This document shows positions 8,001-16,672 of a stretch of 64,000 nucleotides of DNA, piece by piece. The position numbers were made by a program, and so were the translations under genes. Positions within the stretch are counted from its first letter, which is position 1; each line of letters opens with the position of its first letter. The DNA lies in assembly GCA_944326425.1 (NCBI GenBank), contig CALVDX010000004.1:1-64000 (forward strand), in the 5' to 3' direction. The stretch comes from Candidatus Gastranaerophilales bacterium. GTDB taxonomy: Bacteria > Cyanobacteriota > Vampirovibrionia > Gastranaerophilales > Gastranaerophilaceae. The notes under the pieces are model-generated. The model was given only the letters and a program-made list of their open reading frames with translations, searched no databases and was not told where the DNA came from.

Positions 8001-8663
8001 TTACTTGTTAGCCTGAATAAACAAGCTTATTAAATCATTGAGTGCTGCATATTGTTTCTGGTAGTTCTGCGATTGTTTTTCCAGAGACACGATTTGTTTT
8101 TTATACTCTTGAATATAGGATTGGCATTCTCTGGCCGAGTTTTTCAGGTTTTCCTGAACTTGTTGTGCATCTTGAAGAACGCTTCTCATAGAAATACCCA
8201 GAGCTTCCATTGTCTGCTTTATAATTTGGGCGCCTGTATGTCTTGATACGCCGCTCGGGAGCTGGGATATAAGTTTTTTAAGAACAACGATATTTGACGG
8301 CATTTCAAATACTGTCGGTTCATTAAGGGCAGAAAATTGCTGCGGGGCCGTGTCTCCAAACCCTTGCAGGGAGTCAAACGAGTCATCAAGGATTGGTGAA
8401 GTTTTAGTTTGTGATATAGGAACAGTTGCACCTATCGGGTCATTATCCGTATCGGCAAAAATGTCGCCAAATGTGTTAGAACTTGATTGAGAGACATCTT
8501 CTGTCACAGTTTGAACGTCTTTTGCCTGTTCGGAGTCCTGCTGTCTTTTTTGTGTATAAAAAGAAGAAGCTTTTACGGGTGATGAAGACGACAAATCATT
8601 TTCAGCCTGTCGTTTTAATGCTTCTACTATCTTCTTACCAACGCTTTCATTCATATTATCCAT
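8001..8663 (-). CDS. Hypothetical protein with C-terminal coiled coil
   Basis: A 220-residue protein that opens the operon. Residues ~20-115 are low-complexity, rich in Ser, Gln, Asp and Thr and probably disordered. Residues ~125-215 are helical and end in a clear heptad region (CQSYIQEYKKQIVSLEKQS and onward). The segment VLKKLISQLPSGVSRHTGAQ is the most compact, conserved-looking part. There is no signal peptide. The ATG follows AGGA. I do not recognise the family. Position at the head of an operon with Clp-like domains, ruvX and tilS suggests a lineage-specific cytoplasmic function. Confidence 0.75.
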   Translation of the reverse strand: MDNMNESVGKKIVEALKRQAENDLSSSSPVKASSFYTQKRQQDSEQAKDVQTVTEDVSQSSSNTFGDIFADTDNDPIGATVPISQTKTSPILDDSFDSLQGFGDTAPQQFSALNEPTVFEMPSNIVVLKKLISQLPSGVSRHTGAQIIKQTMEALGISMRSVLQDAQQVQENLKNSARECQSYIQEYKKQIVSLEKQSQNYQKQYAALNDLISLFIQANK

Positions 8664-8699
8664 AAACTTGTCCTACTTTTCTACCTCTAGTATACATTC

Positions 8700-8727
8700 A
8701 TTATAAATAAAAATTATTTTTTTACAA
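8700..8727 (-). promoter_or_regulatory. Promoter of the 8663-2752 operon
   Basis: On the minus strand, a -35-like TTGTAA, a 16-base spacer and a perfect TATAAT stand about 30 bases before the ribosome binding site of the first gene. Confidence 0.65.
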
Positions 8728-8776
8728 AGTTTTTACATATTATGTGAACTTTCATTAACATTTCTCTGTTAAAAAA

Positions 8777-8805
8777 TTGATTTACAAGTTTTTCTGATTT
8801 ACAAT
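8777..8805 (+). promoter_or_regulatory. metK promoter
   Basis: TTGATT, a 17-base spacer and TACAAT. Transcription would begin near 8812, leaving a leader of about 65 bases that carries the possible pseudoknot described next. Confidence 0.7.
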
Positions 8806-8826
8806 ACTGTGGTTATGTACTATCAA

Positions 8827-8869
8827 ACCGGGTCGGAATTAAAAACCTTACCGGTACAATAAATTAAGG
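8827..8869 (+). promoter_or_regulatory. Possible pseudoknot over the metK ribosome binding site
   Basis: ACCGG (8827-8831) can pair with CCGGT (8851-8855). The last five loop bases, CCTTA (8846-8850), can pair with TAAGG (8865-8869), which is the metK ribosome binding site. This makes an H-type pseudoknot of the kind used by short SAM and preQ1 riboswitches. I could not match it to the SAM-II or preQ1-I consensus. The stems are only five pairs each, so chance is possible. Confidence 0.35.
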
Positions 8870-8877
8870 AGAAAAAA

Positions 8878-10146
8878 ATGACATCAAAGAAATTTCTTTT
8901 CACTTCTGAATCAGTGACAGAAGGACACCCCGACAAAGTATGCGATCAGATTTCTGATGCAATACTTGATGAATTTTTGACCAAGTCGCCAAATTCCAGA
9001 GTTGCGGCTGAAACAACTGCAACAACGGGCATGGTGCTTGTGTGCGGAGAAATCACATCGGATTGTTATGTAGATATTCCGCAGATTGTGAGAAATACAA
9101 TCCGCAATATCGGTTATCACGGGATACAGGGCGGCGGTTTTGACTGCGATACCTGCGCTGTGCTAACGAGTATAGATGAACAGTCTGTTGATATTGCAGG
9201 CGGGGTTAATAAAGCTTATGAAACCAGAACGGAAAACGCAGATACTTCTTCTTCTGAGACCCAAAATCTCGGTGCGGGCGATCAGGGGATTATGTTTGGT
9301 TTTGCGTGCAATGAAACACCTGAACTTATGCCGCTTCCTATAAGTCTTGCGCATAAACTTTCATACAGACTAGCACAGGTTAGAAAAGAAGGTATTTTAA
9401 ACTATTTAAGACCGGACGGTAAGTCTCAGGTTACTGTAGAGTATGTTGACGGAAAGCCTTCAAGGATTGATACAATTCTTCTTTCTACCCAGCACAGTCC
9501 TGAGATTGAAGGAATAACAGATAATTCAAAAATACAGGAAATTATTTACAATGACCTGAAAAAATGTGTAATTGATTACGTATTTGAAACCCAGTCTGTA
9601 AAACCGGACTCATCAACAAAGATTTTAATCAATCCGTCAGGCCGTTTTGTAATCGGCGGGCCTCAGGGGGACAGCGGGCTTACCGGTCGAAAAATCATTG
9701 TTGATACTTACGGCGGGTATTCAAGACACGGCGGCGGTGCTTTCAGCGGAAAAGATCCGACGAAAGTTGACCGTTCTGCTGCTTATGCAGCAAGGTATGT
9801 TGCAAAGAATATTGTTGCCGCAGGACTTGCCGATAAATGCGAGGTTGAACTTGCTTATGCAATCGGGGTTGCAGAACCTGTATCAATATTTATTGATACA
9901 TTCCAGACCGGCAAAATCTCCGATGATGATATAAGCGCTCTTGTTAAAAAGAACTTTGACTTAAGACCGGCATCTATTATCAGGGATTTTGATTTAAGAA
10001 ACCTTCCGGCAAAGAACGGCGGTAAATTCTATCAACTCCTTGCATCATACGGACACCTCGGAAGAACGGATTTGAATATTCCGTGGGAAAAAACCGATAA
10101 AGCAGAGGTTTTGAAACTTCAGGCAAAACAAGCGTGTGCGTGTTAA
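8878..10146 (+). CDS. metK: S-adenosylmethionine synthetase MetK
   Basis: MetK makes S-adenosylmethionine from methionine and ATP. The 422-residue protein begins with the signature [18 protein letters not shown], continues with the catalytic-loop region [12 protein letters not shown] and the second signature [14 protein letters not shown], then [19 protein letters not shown], all intact. Length is slightly above the ~385-400 typical of the family, with a short extra cysteine tail (QACAC). An AAGGAG ribosome binding site precedes the ATG by seven bases. It is a single-gene unit with its own promoter and a perfect terminator. The window also holds mtnA of the methionine salvage pathway. Confidence 0.97.
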   Translation: MTSKKFLFTSESVTEGHPDKVCDQISDAILDEFLTKSPNSRVAAETTATTGMVLVCGEITSDCYVDIPQIVRNTIRNIGYHGIQGGGFDCDTCAVLTSIDEQSVDIAGGVNKAYETRTENADTSSSETQNLGAGDQGIMFGFACNETPELMPLPISLAHKLSYRLAQVRKEGILNYLRPDGKSQVTVEYVDGKPSRIDTILLSTQHSPEIEGITDNSKIQEIIYNDLKKCVIDYVFETQSVKPDSSTKILINPSGRFVIGGPQGDSGLTGRKIIVDTYGGYSRHGGGAFSGKDPTKVDRSAAYAARYVAKNIVAAGLADKCEVELAYAIGVAEPVSIFIDTFQTGKISDDDISALVKKNFDLRPASIIRDFDLRNLPAKNGGKFYQLLASYGHLGRTDLNIPWEKTDKAEVLKLQAKQACAC

Positions 10147-10163
10147 TTATTTTTAATAATCAA

Positions 10164-10195
10164 GGCGGGGCGGTGAAATATTTCACCGCCCCGCC
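10164..10195 (+). terminator. metK terminator
   Basis: A perfect 15-base GC-rich stem (GGCGGGGCGGTGAAA with its complement) and a two-base loop directly after metK. The following tract is only moderately T-rich. Confidence 0.8.
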
Positions 10196-10287
10196 CTTTG
10201 CTTTATATTTATTCTGTTCGGGTGGATTTTCTATTCCCCGAACGGCCTATAAAAGCTTAAGTTTTGTAAAATTTTACTCTGTCCCCC

Positions 10288-10315
10288 TTGTAATATTATC
10301 TTGAAGTGATATAAC
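10288..10315 (+). promoter_or_regulatory. Promoter of the AAA operon
   Basis: TTGTAA, a 16-base spacer and TATAAC, about 45 bases before the first ATG of the four-gene operon; the next ribosome binding site is AAGGAG. Confidence 0.55.
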
Positions 10316-10359
10316 GATAGTGCAACTTGGTGGCATTAGCGTATATAAAGGAGTGAAAT

Positions 10360-11691
10360 ATGAATATATCACCAATCAGACCGGTAATAACAGGACAAAA
10401 TGTTTATCGTGCAGGTAATAATGGCGGATTAAACAACAGGAACAAGAATGTAAATACTTCTTCTCCGGCATTTGGGGCAGTAATAGGGAATGCTTCGGAT
10501 TTAAAAATCCGGCTGGATTTTTATGTCAAAATGGCAAAAGATATTACTCCGGATGAAATACGGAATCTGATTAAGATGACCGATGCGAGTATTATCAGTA
10601 TATTAAACCAGAGAAACAGCAAACTGGCGGAAATAAGAGAGCTGCCCAAACTTATCCAAAAATTCAAGAAGGGCGCGGTAAATAAAATTGAAGAAGAATT
10701 TGTTTCCCGGTATATTGCCCTGAACAATGAGAAGAAAAAGCTGCTTGCTGAACTTGAAAAACGGCTGGAAGATATAAAACATATTGCGGATAATATGCAA
10801 ACGGAGATTACCCAGAGCGGCAGGGGAACGGTATCTGTATCTAAGGCCCTGCGCGCCGGTGAACAGGCAAAATACGCGGCATACTCGCAGTACAAAGGTT
10901 TTGATTCAATTGCGGGTTATGAGTATGAAAAGGCTGTTCTGGACCGCTTTTTCATATCAGAGATAAAGAAAGAACGTGCGGGGCAGGAGGCTAATGTCCC
11001 CGGGTCTGTACTCTTCTTCGGACCTCAGGGCAACGGCAAAACCTCGTTTGCCAAGGCGTTTGCACAGGAGGCGGATGCGAGAGTAGAGTATATTGATACA
11101 AATAGTACGCGCGGTAAAGCAAAAAATCGTTTTGATGTTTTTCTTGATGAATTGCTTAACGAAGCGAAACTGGCTGAAGAACATTATCAAAAAGGGGGAA
11201 ACAATCAGAGAACGATATTAATATTGGATGAGTTTGATAATGTTGCGGGTAAAAATTCACCTATCACAAAGGAGCTGGAAAAGTTCCTTCAGAAGTGTTC
11301 TGACAAGTATCATTGTACGGTGTTTGCAACCACAAATTATCCGGAAAGAATAGCAATGAATCTTAAGAAAGAAAATTCTGCTTTCCCCTACAGGGTTGCG
11401 CTCGACCCGCCGTCTGCGGCTGACAAAGCCGGAGTGCTGGAGTTCTATACGAGAGGACGGGAAGTAAAAGCGCTTGATATCCCGGCGGCGGTTAGAAAAC
11501 TGGAGGAAAAAGAAACTGAGACAAATGCACTTTTTAATAATTCTTACATTAAAAAAATGGCATTAAAATCCGGCAGCCAGGAAGAACTTATCCGGTTAAT
11601 TGAAAAGCTAAAACCGAGTATAACTAAGGATAAACTAGATGTATATCACGAGACGGTAAAACTCCTGACCGAAGGCAAAGTTCTTTTATAG
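10360..11691 (+). CDS. AAA+ ATPase with N-terminal F-tag
   Basis: A 443-residue ATPase. Residues 1-45 are a disordered leader containing SPAFGAVIG, the tag shared with other proteins here. Residues ~60-170 are a helical coiled-coil-like domain. The AAA+ core follows: Walker A GPQGNGKT at 221-228, Walker B ILILDEFD ending at 293 with Asp290 and Glu291, and sensor 1 TTNYPE with Asn326. These are all intact, so it should hydrolyse ATP. The substrate is unknown. It leads an operon whose three other genes encode relatives with broken ATP sites. The family looks closest to classical FtsH/katanin-like AAA modules, but no protease or zinc site is attached. Confidence 0.85.
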   Translation: MNISPIRPVITGQNVYRAGNNGGLNNRNKNVNTSSPAFGAVIGNASDLKIRLDFYVKMAKDITPDEIRNLIKMTDASIISILNQRNSKLAEIRELPKLIQKFKKGAVNKIEEEFVSRYIALNNEKKKLLAELEKRLEDIKHIADNMQTEITQSGRGTVSVSKALRAGEQAKYAAYSQYKGFDSIAGYEYEKAVLDRFFISEIKKERAGQEANVPGSVLFFGPQGNGKTSFAKAFAQEADARVEYIDTNSTRGKAKNRFDVFLDELLNEAKLAEEHYQKGGNNQRTILILDEFDNVAGKNSPITKELEKFLQKCSDKYHCTVFATTNYPERIAMNLKKENSAFPYRVALDPPSAADKAGVLEFYTRGREVKALDIPAAVRKLEEKETETNALFNNSYIKKMALKSGSQEELIRLIEKLKPSITKDKLDVYHETVKLLTEGKVLL

Positions 11692-11699
11692 AGGCTGTT

Positions 11700-12791
11700 A
11701 TGACAGGTATTTATCACACCCATGACCCGATCAATTTTCATTCTGTTAACCCGCAGACGCAGGGCATGTCTGCTGTGTCCGGAGAGCGCCGGAGCAGCGG
11801 CGCAAAAGTGTACACCGCCGGTGCGCTTGCAGGCGGGGTAATCGGCACGGGAGCCGGATACCTGACGGGCAAGGTCAGGGGTGACAGCTTTATTAAGAGC
11901 AAAGACCTTGAGGGAAAGATATTAAAACTGTGTGAAGAGCTGGAGAAGAATAACGAAACCCTGAAAAACCTGAATGCCCGGAATGCCGGACTGGAGAAGG
12001 GTTATTATAAATCGGCGGAAGAATACTTTAGCCGTATGATAAAACTGGTAGAACCGAAACGGCAGGAGATAACGGAACTGATGATATCAAAAGTTATCAA
12101 CGAAGTAGAGAAACCGAACTGTTTTCTTATTTACGGCAAGAACAAAGAGTATTGTGAAGCGGGGCTTGATTTTATAAAAATGAACTTATGCCTTGGCGAG
12201 AAGGTCTATGCAAATGAACAGGTGCTGAACTGTGATGATGATCTGGTAGGGGCATTGGAACGTCTGGAGTCAAACTATCAAAAAACAAAGCTGTATAATC
12301 TTCTTCATATCAGGGATTTTGATCTTTTAATCAATCCCCGAACCTCGGATGATGAAACAATCGGTGCAATGAAATCAATAATGGGCGACTGTGCGGAGGT
12401 GTTTCATACTACCATCCTGTTCACGACAACAAATCCTGAAGAGCTTGACAGGATAGCGATGGCATCTCATCGTGTAAGGAGTGTATCCTTTGAGGATATA
12501 GACGGGAGCAAACAGGAGCCGGGTTTTAGCGAAATGCGGAAACGTTATATAGAGACAAAAGAGAAGTATGACGTGTATGAAAAAGAGCGCAGCGTCCTGT
12601 CTGAGCGTCATGTTAAGTTATTGACGGAAGCAAGACAGCTGGAAGCAGAGTACGCGGAGGATATAAAGAAAGTAAAGGGCATGAAAAAAAGGGGCGGTCT
12701 GGCAGGCGCTGTTATCGGTCTGGCAGCGGGGTTAGGTCTGGCGGCACTGATAGTACGTGCAGGCAGAAAGGAGAAGTCGGCTAATGGTTAG
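11700..12791 (+). CDS. Degenerate AAA-like protein with glycine-zipper segments (paralogue 1)
   Basis: A 363-residue relative of the upstream ATPase that has lost the ATP site. The P-loop position reads LIYGKNKEYCEAG, without GKT, and the Walker B position reads LLHIRDFD instead of LLDEFD. The sensor-1-like TTTNPEEL is kept. The N-terminal tag is PINFHSVN. Two glycine-rich hydrophobic stretches (AGALAGGVIGTGAGYLTG near 41-58 and LAGAVIGLAAGLGLAAL near the C-terminus) look like membrane-inserting glycine zippers; a coiled coil lies between the first one and the core. It starts eight bases after the ATPase gene. It is almost identical to the next gene. Confidence 0.8.
   Translation: MTGIYHTHDPINFHSVNPQTQGMSAVSGERRSSGAKVYTAGALAGGVIGTGAGYLTGKVRGDSFIKSKDLEGKILKLCEELEKNNETLKNLNARNAGLEKGYYKSAEEYFSRMIKLVEPKRQEITELMISKVINEVEKPNCFLIYGKNKEYCEAGLDFIKMNLCLGEKVYANEQVLNCDDDLVGALERLESNYQKTKLYNLLHIRDFDLLINPRTSDDETIGAMKSIMGDCAEVFHTTILFTTTNPEELDRIAMASHRVRSVSFEDIDGSKQEPGFSEMRKRYIETKEKYDVYEKERSVLSERHVKLLTEARQLEAEYAEDIKKVKGMKKRGGLAGAVIGLAAGLGLAALIVRAGRKEKSANG
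11741..12748 (+). repeat. Tandem duplication, unit 1
   Basis: A 1,008-base block repeated head-to-tail at 12816-13823, offset 1,075 bases, about 95 percent identical by eye including silent positions. It covers nearly all of the two degenerate AAA genes. Confidence 0.9.
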
Positions 12792-13899
12792 TAATGTTTC
12801 TCCGGTAAGCTTTTCTTCTGTTAACCCGCAGACGCAGAGCGCGTCTGCCGCGTCCGGAGAGCGCCGGAGCAGCGGAGCAAAAGTGTACACCGCCGGTGCG
12901 CTTGCAGGCGGGGTACTCGGCACGGGAGCCGGATACCTGACGGGCAAGGTCAGGGGTGACAGCTTTATTAAGAGCAAAGACCTTGAGGGAAAGATATTAA
13001 AACTGTGTGAAGAGCTGGAGAAGAATAACGAAACCCTGAAAAACCTGAATGCCCGGAATGCCGGACTGGAGAAGGGTTATTATAAATCGGCGGAAGAATA
13101 CTTTAGCCGTATGATAAAACTGGTAGAACCGAAACGGCAGGAGATAACGGAACTGATGATATCAAAAGTTATCAACGAAGTAGAGAAACCGAACTGTTTT
13201 CTTATCTACGGAAAGAACAAAGAGTACTGTGAAGCGGGACTTGATTTTATAAAAATGAGCTTATGCCTTGGCGAGAAGGTCTATGCAAATGAACAGGTGC
13301 TGAACTGTGATGATGATCTGGTAGGGGCATTAAAAGAGCTTAGGTCAAATTATCAAAAAACAAAGTTGTATAATCTTCTTCATATTAGGGATTTTGATCT
13401 TTTAATCAATCCCCGAACCTCGGATGATGAAACAATCGGCGCAATGAAATCAATAATGGGTGACTGTTCAAACCGGTATCATACCACCATCCTGTTCACG
13501 ACAACAAATCCTGAAGAGCTTGATGATATAGCTATGGAGCCGCATCGTGTAGAGAGTGTATCCTTTGAGGATATAGACGGGAGCAAACAGGAGCCGGGGT
13601 TTAGCGGGGTGCGGAGGCGGTATATAGAGACAAAAGAGAAGTATGACGTGTATGAAAAAGAGCGCAGCGTCCTGTCTGAGCGTCATGTTAAGTTATTGAC
13701 GGAAGCAAGGCAGCTGGAAGCGGAGTACTCGGAGGATATAAAGAAAGTAAAGGGCATGAAAAAAAGGGGCGGTCTGGCCGGCGCTGTTATCGGTCTGGCA
13801 GCGGGGTTAGGTCTGGCGGCACTTATGATAAAAAGGAATAAAAATAAACAAATAATAAACGGAATACAGGCAGGAAAAAAGAAAGAGGTAGAAAAATGA
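12784..13899 (+). CDS. Degenerate AAA-like protein with glycine-zipper segments (paralogue 2)
   Basis: A 371-residue copy of the preceding protein, with the same lost Walker motifs, glycine zippers and coiled coil. The start is the ATG giving MVSNVSPVSFSSVN, after AAAGGAG; it overlaps the stop of paralogue 1 by eight bases, so translation is probably coupled. The two copies differ mainly at the ends and in one internal patch, where this copy reads GDCSNRYHTT and DDIAMEPHRVE and so matches the downstream 876-residue protein rather than its twin. It ends in a lysine-rich tail (KRNKNKQ, GKKKEVEK) whose last codons overlap the next start as ATGA. Confidence 0.8.
   Translation: MVSNVSPVSFSSVNPQTQSASAASGERRSSGAKVYTAGALAGGVLGTGAGYLTGKVRGDSFIKSKDLEGKILKLCEELEKNNETLKNLNARNAGLEKGYYKSAEEYFSRMIKLVEPKRQEITELMISKVINEVEKPNCFLIYGKNKEYCEAGLDFIKMSLCLGEKVYANEQVLNCDDDLVGALKELRSNYQKTKLYNLLHIRDFDLLINPRTSDDETIGAMKSIMGDCSNRYHTTILFTTTNPEELDDIAMEPHRVESVSFEDIDGSKQEPGFSGVRRRYIETKEKYDVYEKERSVLSERHVKLLTEARQLEAEYSEDIKKVKGMKKRGGLAGAVIGLAAGLGLAALMIKRNKNKQIINGIQAGKKKEVEK
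12816..13823 (+). repeat. Tandem duplication, unit 2
   Basis: Second copy of the block at 11741-12748. Sequence flanking the two blocks is unrelated, which marks the duplication ends sharply. Confidence 0.9.
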
Positions 13900-16526
13900 T
13901 TACCAGAATCACAAGTCTTAATTTGAACCCAAAAACTATTCAAAAAAATGAAAACAAGCAGCAGGGCAGTATCGGCAGGCAGCCTGCTTTGAATCCGAAA
14001 AACGGATATGATAGTTTTGAACGCGGCGCGGCGCCGGCGTTTACCGGTAAAACCAGTATAAAAAATTATGAGCAGATATTGAGTTCTCTAAACAGCGACT
14101 TAAACACCGTCAAAAACAGTTTGACTAAATATGCTGAAAGTAAACTGCCGTCAACAACCTGGAAACGGGCCTCTCTTGCTATTGCTACACTGGGGCTCTC
14201 GGAAGGGATTGCACATCTGGCTGCCAAAAGACAGGTTAACAGAGAAACAGGTGCAATTCTGGATAATATGAGAGAAAATCAGGATGCGCAGAACGGGATT
14301 ATTGCTTCCGATATTTTAGATACGGATTTGTCAACCCAGTGGATTCTTGAAAAGATTGAACTTGAAGCCAATCATGCACTTGCCGTGGATAAAATAAAAC
14401 GCGAACAGATAGTTCCTTTATTTATTTCTACGGTACTAAACAAAACAGAAGTACCTAACTGTCTGATGATTTCCTGCGGGACTGAGAATATTAATAATGA
14501 ACTCATTGAGTGGACCAAGGCGGAAACCCCATGCGAAGTTGTGACACTCAACGATGATGATGATATTGTCAGTGCTCTAAAGGCGGCAAAAAAACATTAT
14601 CAGCAGACCGGAGAGCGGACGCTTATGCATATAAAGAACTTTGATACTCTGATTAACCCTAAAACCGCGGACGAGGAAACAATCGGGGCAATGAAAGGAA
14701 TAATGGGGGATTGTGCAAACCGGTATTATACCACTATTCTCTTCTCTTCACAGAAGCCTGATGAGCTTGATGATATAGCTATGGAACCGCACAGGGTAGA
14801 GCGTATAGAAGGCAATCTCAAGACGATGGAGGAGCAGCTGAGAGATATTGCGTTTAATCAAATAAACGAGCTTGATTATACAAAAAGTGACATCTGGCTC
14901 TGTCATGACGGACACAGGATCAATCCGTCCGAATTGCAGGAGCTGATAAAAGAAACAGGACTCTATAACGAAATCCCCCCTATAGGCAAAGAGTTCTCCA
15001 TGGAGGATATGCTCAAAATAAGAACAAGAATGGCAGAGGTTATTCCGGAAATTGTTAAAAACAACATCGCAAACGCTAAACTCCCGCGCGAAGTAAATAC
15101 AACCCCCGCAAAATTCTATATAAAATCAAAAGACGGAACGATAAAAGAATATAACGGGTATAAGCATACAGTAAGATTCCTGTCGCCTATGGAATTGAAA
15201 GGAACTTTTGTCGGATGGGAGCCTATTCCATACAATAAGTTTACTGCAAGTATTATAAAAAAGCCATATCCGAGAACCCTGCTCAAAAAAGATTATTTTG
15301 ATTTTCAACAATCTTACTTCACGATGTCCAAGGATTTTGACGCTCCGGATTTTGTATTATGGGCGAATATCCTGAAAAATTCAAAGCCTTTTAATGAAAC
15401 ATCTCCGGTTCCAGACTTTGCTTCTGATTATTATTCCCAAAAATGGCAAGTTGAGCGCAGAAAAGCTTATGACAGCAGCAATGCTGATAATTATATTTCT
15501 CCTGCAGCTGCGGATGTTTTACTGCAGATTACCGATAAAATTTTTAATGAAAACAAAGATAAGTATAAAACAGGAATTCCTGAAATAGATTTTAATACAG
15601 ATGTTTATAATTCACCGTTCTCTCTCAGGTCAATGCTTGTCCCTGTCGAATATAACGAACGCGAAAGTGTTGAATATCCCAAAACGGATGATAAGTACAA
15701 AAAGTACGCTGATGAAGATTTGATGGGGTTTGCTAAAGACGACATACTGAAATTAAAATACTATGATATAACCTACGCTCTGAGCAAAGATGCCCTGCCG
15801 CAGGGAACGGAGCTTTTAGCTAAAGCGTTTTATTATAATATTTTCCCGGATAATCCGGATACCGGAAAATTCGTATACACTCCTGACAAACAAAAACATA
15901 TTGAAAAAGAGAACGATATTTTACGTATTCTGCCGGCTGAATCCCGTGAAGAAGCAGAAAGAATTTTTGCACTCGAAAAACTAAAAGATAAAAAATGGTG
16001 TGCTGATAATCCTGTCCCGGCATTAAAAGAATTAATTTTTGCCGCAGGGCTTGATAAAGAAGGGATAGAATTAAGCGATAAACCGGATAGCGATGAAATG
16101 TCAGCAGCACTCAGGGCTGTACGCGATAATCTTATCAAAGTAGCAATGAATGATATGGAAAATATCAATTATTTGAAACGTTATCATGAGTTAAGGGATA
16201 TCAAATGGAGTAATAGGGCTGTTCAGACTACACGTTTTCAGAACCTGCCCGCCCTTATGTTAATTGCCGATGAGCATATAGCAGATAAGGACGGAATACC
16301 GGAATCTCGAATTGGAAAAGGGAACTTTAGCACAGTGGCTAATACTTTTTCTGATAAAGACTGGTCTGCTACCTGGCTTGATGAAGAAAACATGCTCAGA
16401 CTGTCACAAGATTTAGAGCACTACGAGTTCCTTAGTGTTTGTTCCGATGCACTGAGCTGTATAACAAGAAATCCCGCCTGGAAGTACAAATTCGGGTATT
16501 TATCGCCAACGTATAGTCACTTATAA
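13896..16526 (+). CDS. Large protein with degenerate AAA-like domain and novel C-terminal region
   Basis: An 876-residue protein. The leader to ~55 is disordered and holds the tag PAFTGKTS. Residues ~60-120 are helical with a weakly hydrophobic stretch. Residues ~180-310 align with the degenerate AAA domain of the two upstream paralogues (LMISCGTENINN at the P-loop, LMHIKNFDTLINP at Walker B, ETIGAMKGIMGDC, DDIAMEPHRVE), so it too should not hydrolyse ATP. The remaining ~560 residues (for example VPDFASDYYSQKWQVERRK) match nothing I know and carry no evident catalytic motif. The ATG overlaps the preceding stop (ATGA), and a terminator follows, so this is the last gene of the operon. Confidence 0.8.
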   Translation: MITRITSLNLNPKTIQKNENKQQGSIGRQPALNPKNGYDSFERGAAPAFTGKTSIKNYEQILSSLNSDLNTVKNSLTKYAESKLPSTTWKRASLAIATLGLSEGIAHLAAKRQVNRETGAILDNMRENQDAQNGIIASDILDTDLSTQWILEKIELEANHALAVDKIKREQIVPLFISTVLNKTEVPNCLMISCGTENINNELIEWTKAETPCEVVTLNDDDDIVSALKAAKKHYQQTGERTLMHIKNFDTLINPKTADEETIGAMKGIMGDCANRYYTTILFSSQKPDELDDIAMEPHRVERIEGNLKTMEEQLRDIAFNQINELDYTKSDIWLCHDGHRINPSELQELIKETGLYNEIPPIGKEFSMEDMLKIRTRMAEVIPEIVKNNIANAKLPREVNTTPAKFYIKSKDGTIKEYNGYKHTVRFLSPMELKGTFVGWEPIPYNKFTASIIKKPYPRTLLKKDYFDFQQSYFTMSKDFDAPDFVLWANILKNSKPFNETSPVPDFASDYYSQKWQVERRKAYDSSNADNYISPAAADVLLQITDKIFNENKDKYKTGIPEIDFNTDVYNSPFSLRSMLVPVEYNERESVEYPKTDDKYKKYADEDLMGFAKDDILKLKYYDITYALSKDALPQGTELLAKAFYYNIFPDNPDTGKFVYTPDKQKHIEKENDILRILPAESREEAERIFALEKLKDKKWCADNPVPALKELIFAAGLDKEGIELSDKPDSDEMSAALRAVRDNLIKVAMNDMENINYLKRYHELRDIKWSNRAVQTTRFQNLPALMLIADEHIADKDGIPESRIGKGNFSTVANTFSDKDWSATWLDEENMLRLSQDLEHYEFLSVCSDALSCITRNPAWKYKFGYLSPTYSHL

Positions 16527-16557
16527 AAATACGGAGTTTAACTCCGTATTTTTTTTA
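16526..16557 (+). terminator. Terminator of the AAA operon
   Basis: AAAATACGGAGTT pairs with AACTCCGTATTTT and is followed by a run of T; it overlaps the end of the 876-residue gene. Confidence 0.85.
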
Positions 16558-16672
16558 TAACAGATATTCCCTTATTTATGATTAACAAATATTAACTTCT
16601 TTGAGATTAAACAAAGATTTGTTACCATGTTTGTAGTATTATAGCTAAGTAGTATTTAATGGGATATTTTTG

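Noticed and set aside
8812-8877. Known SAM-II or preQ1-I riboswitch before metK
   Set aside because: Layout is similar, but the conserved loop and tail bases of those classes are not present; kept only as a candidate pseudoknot.
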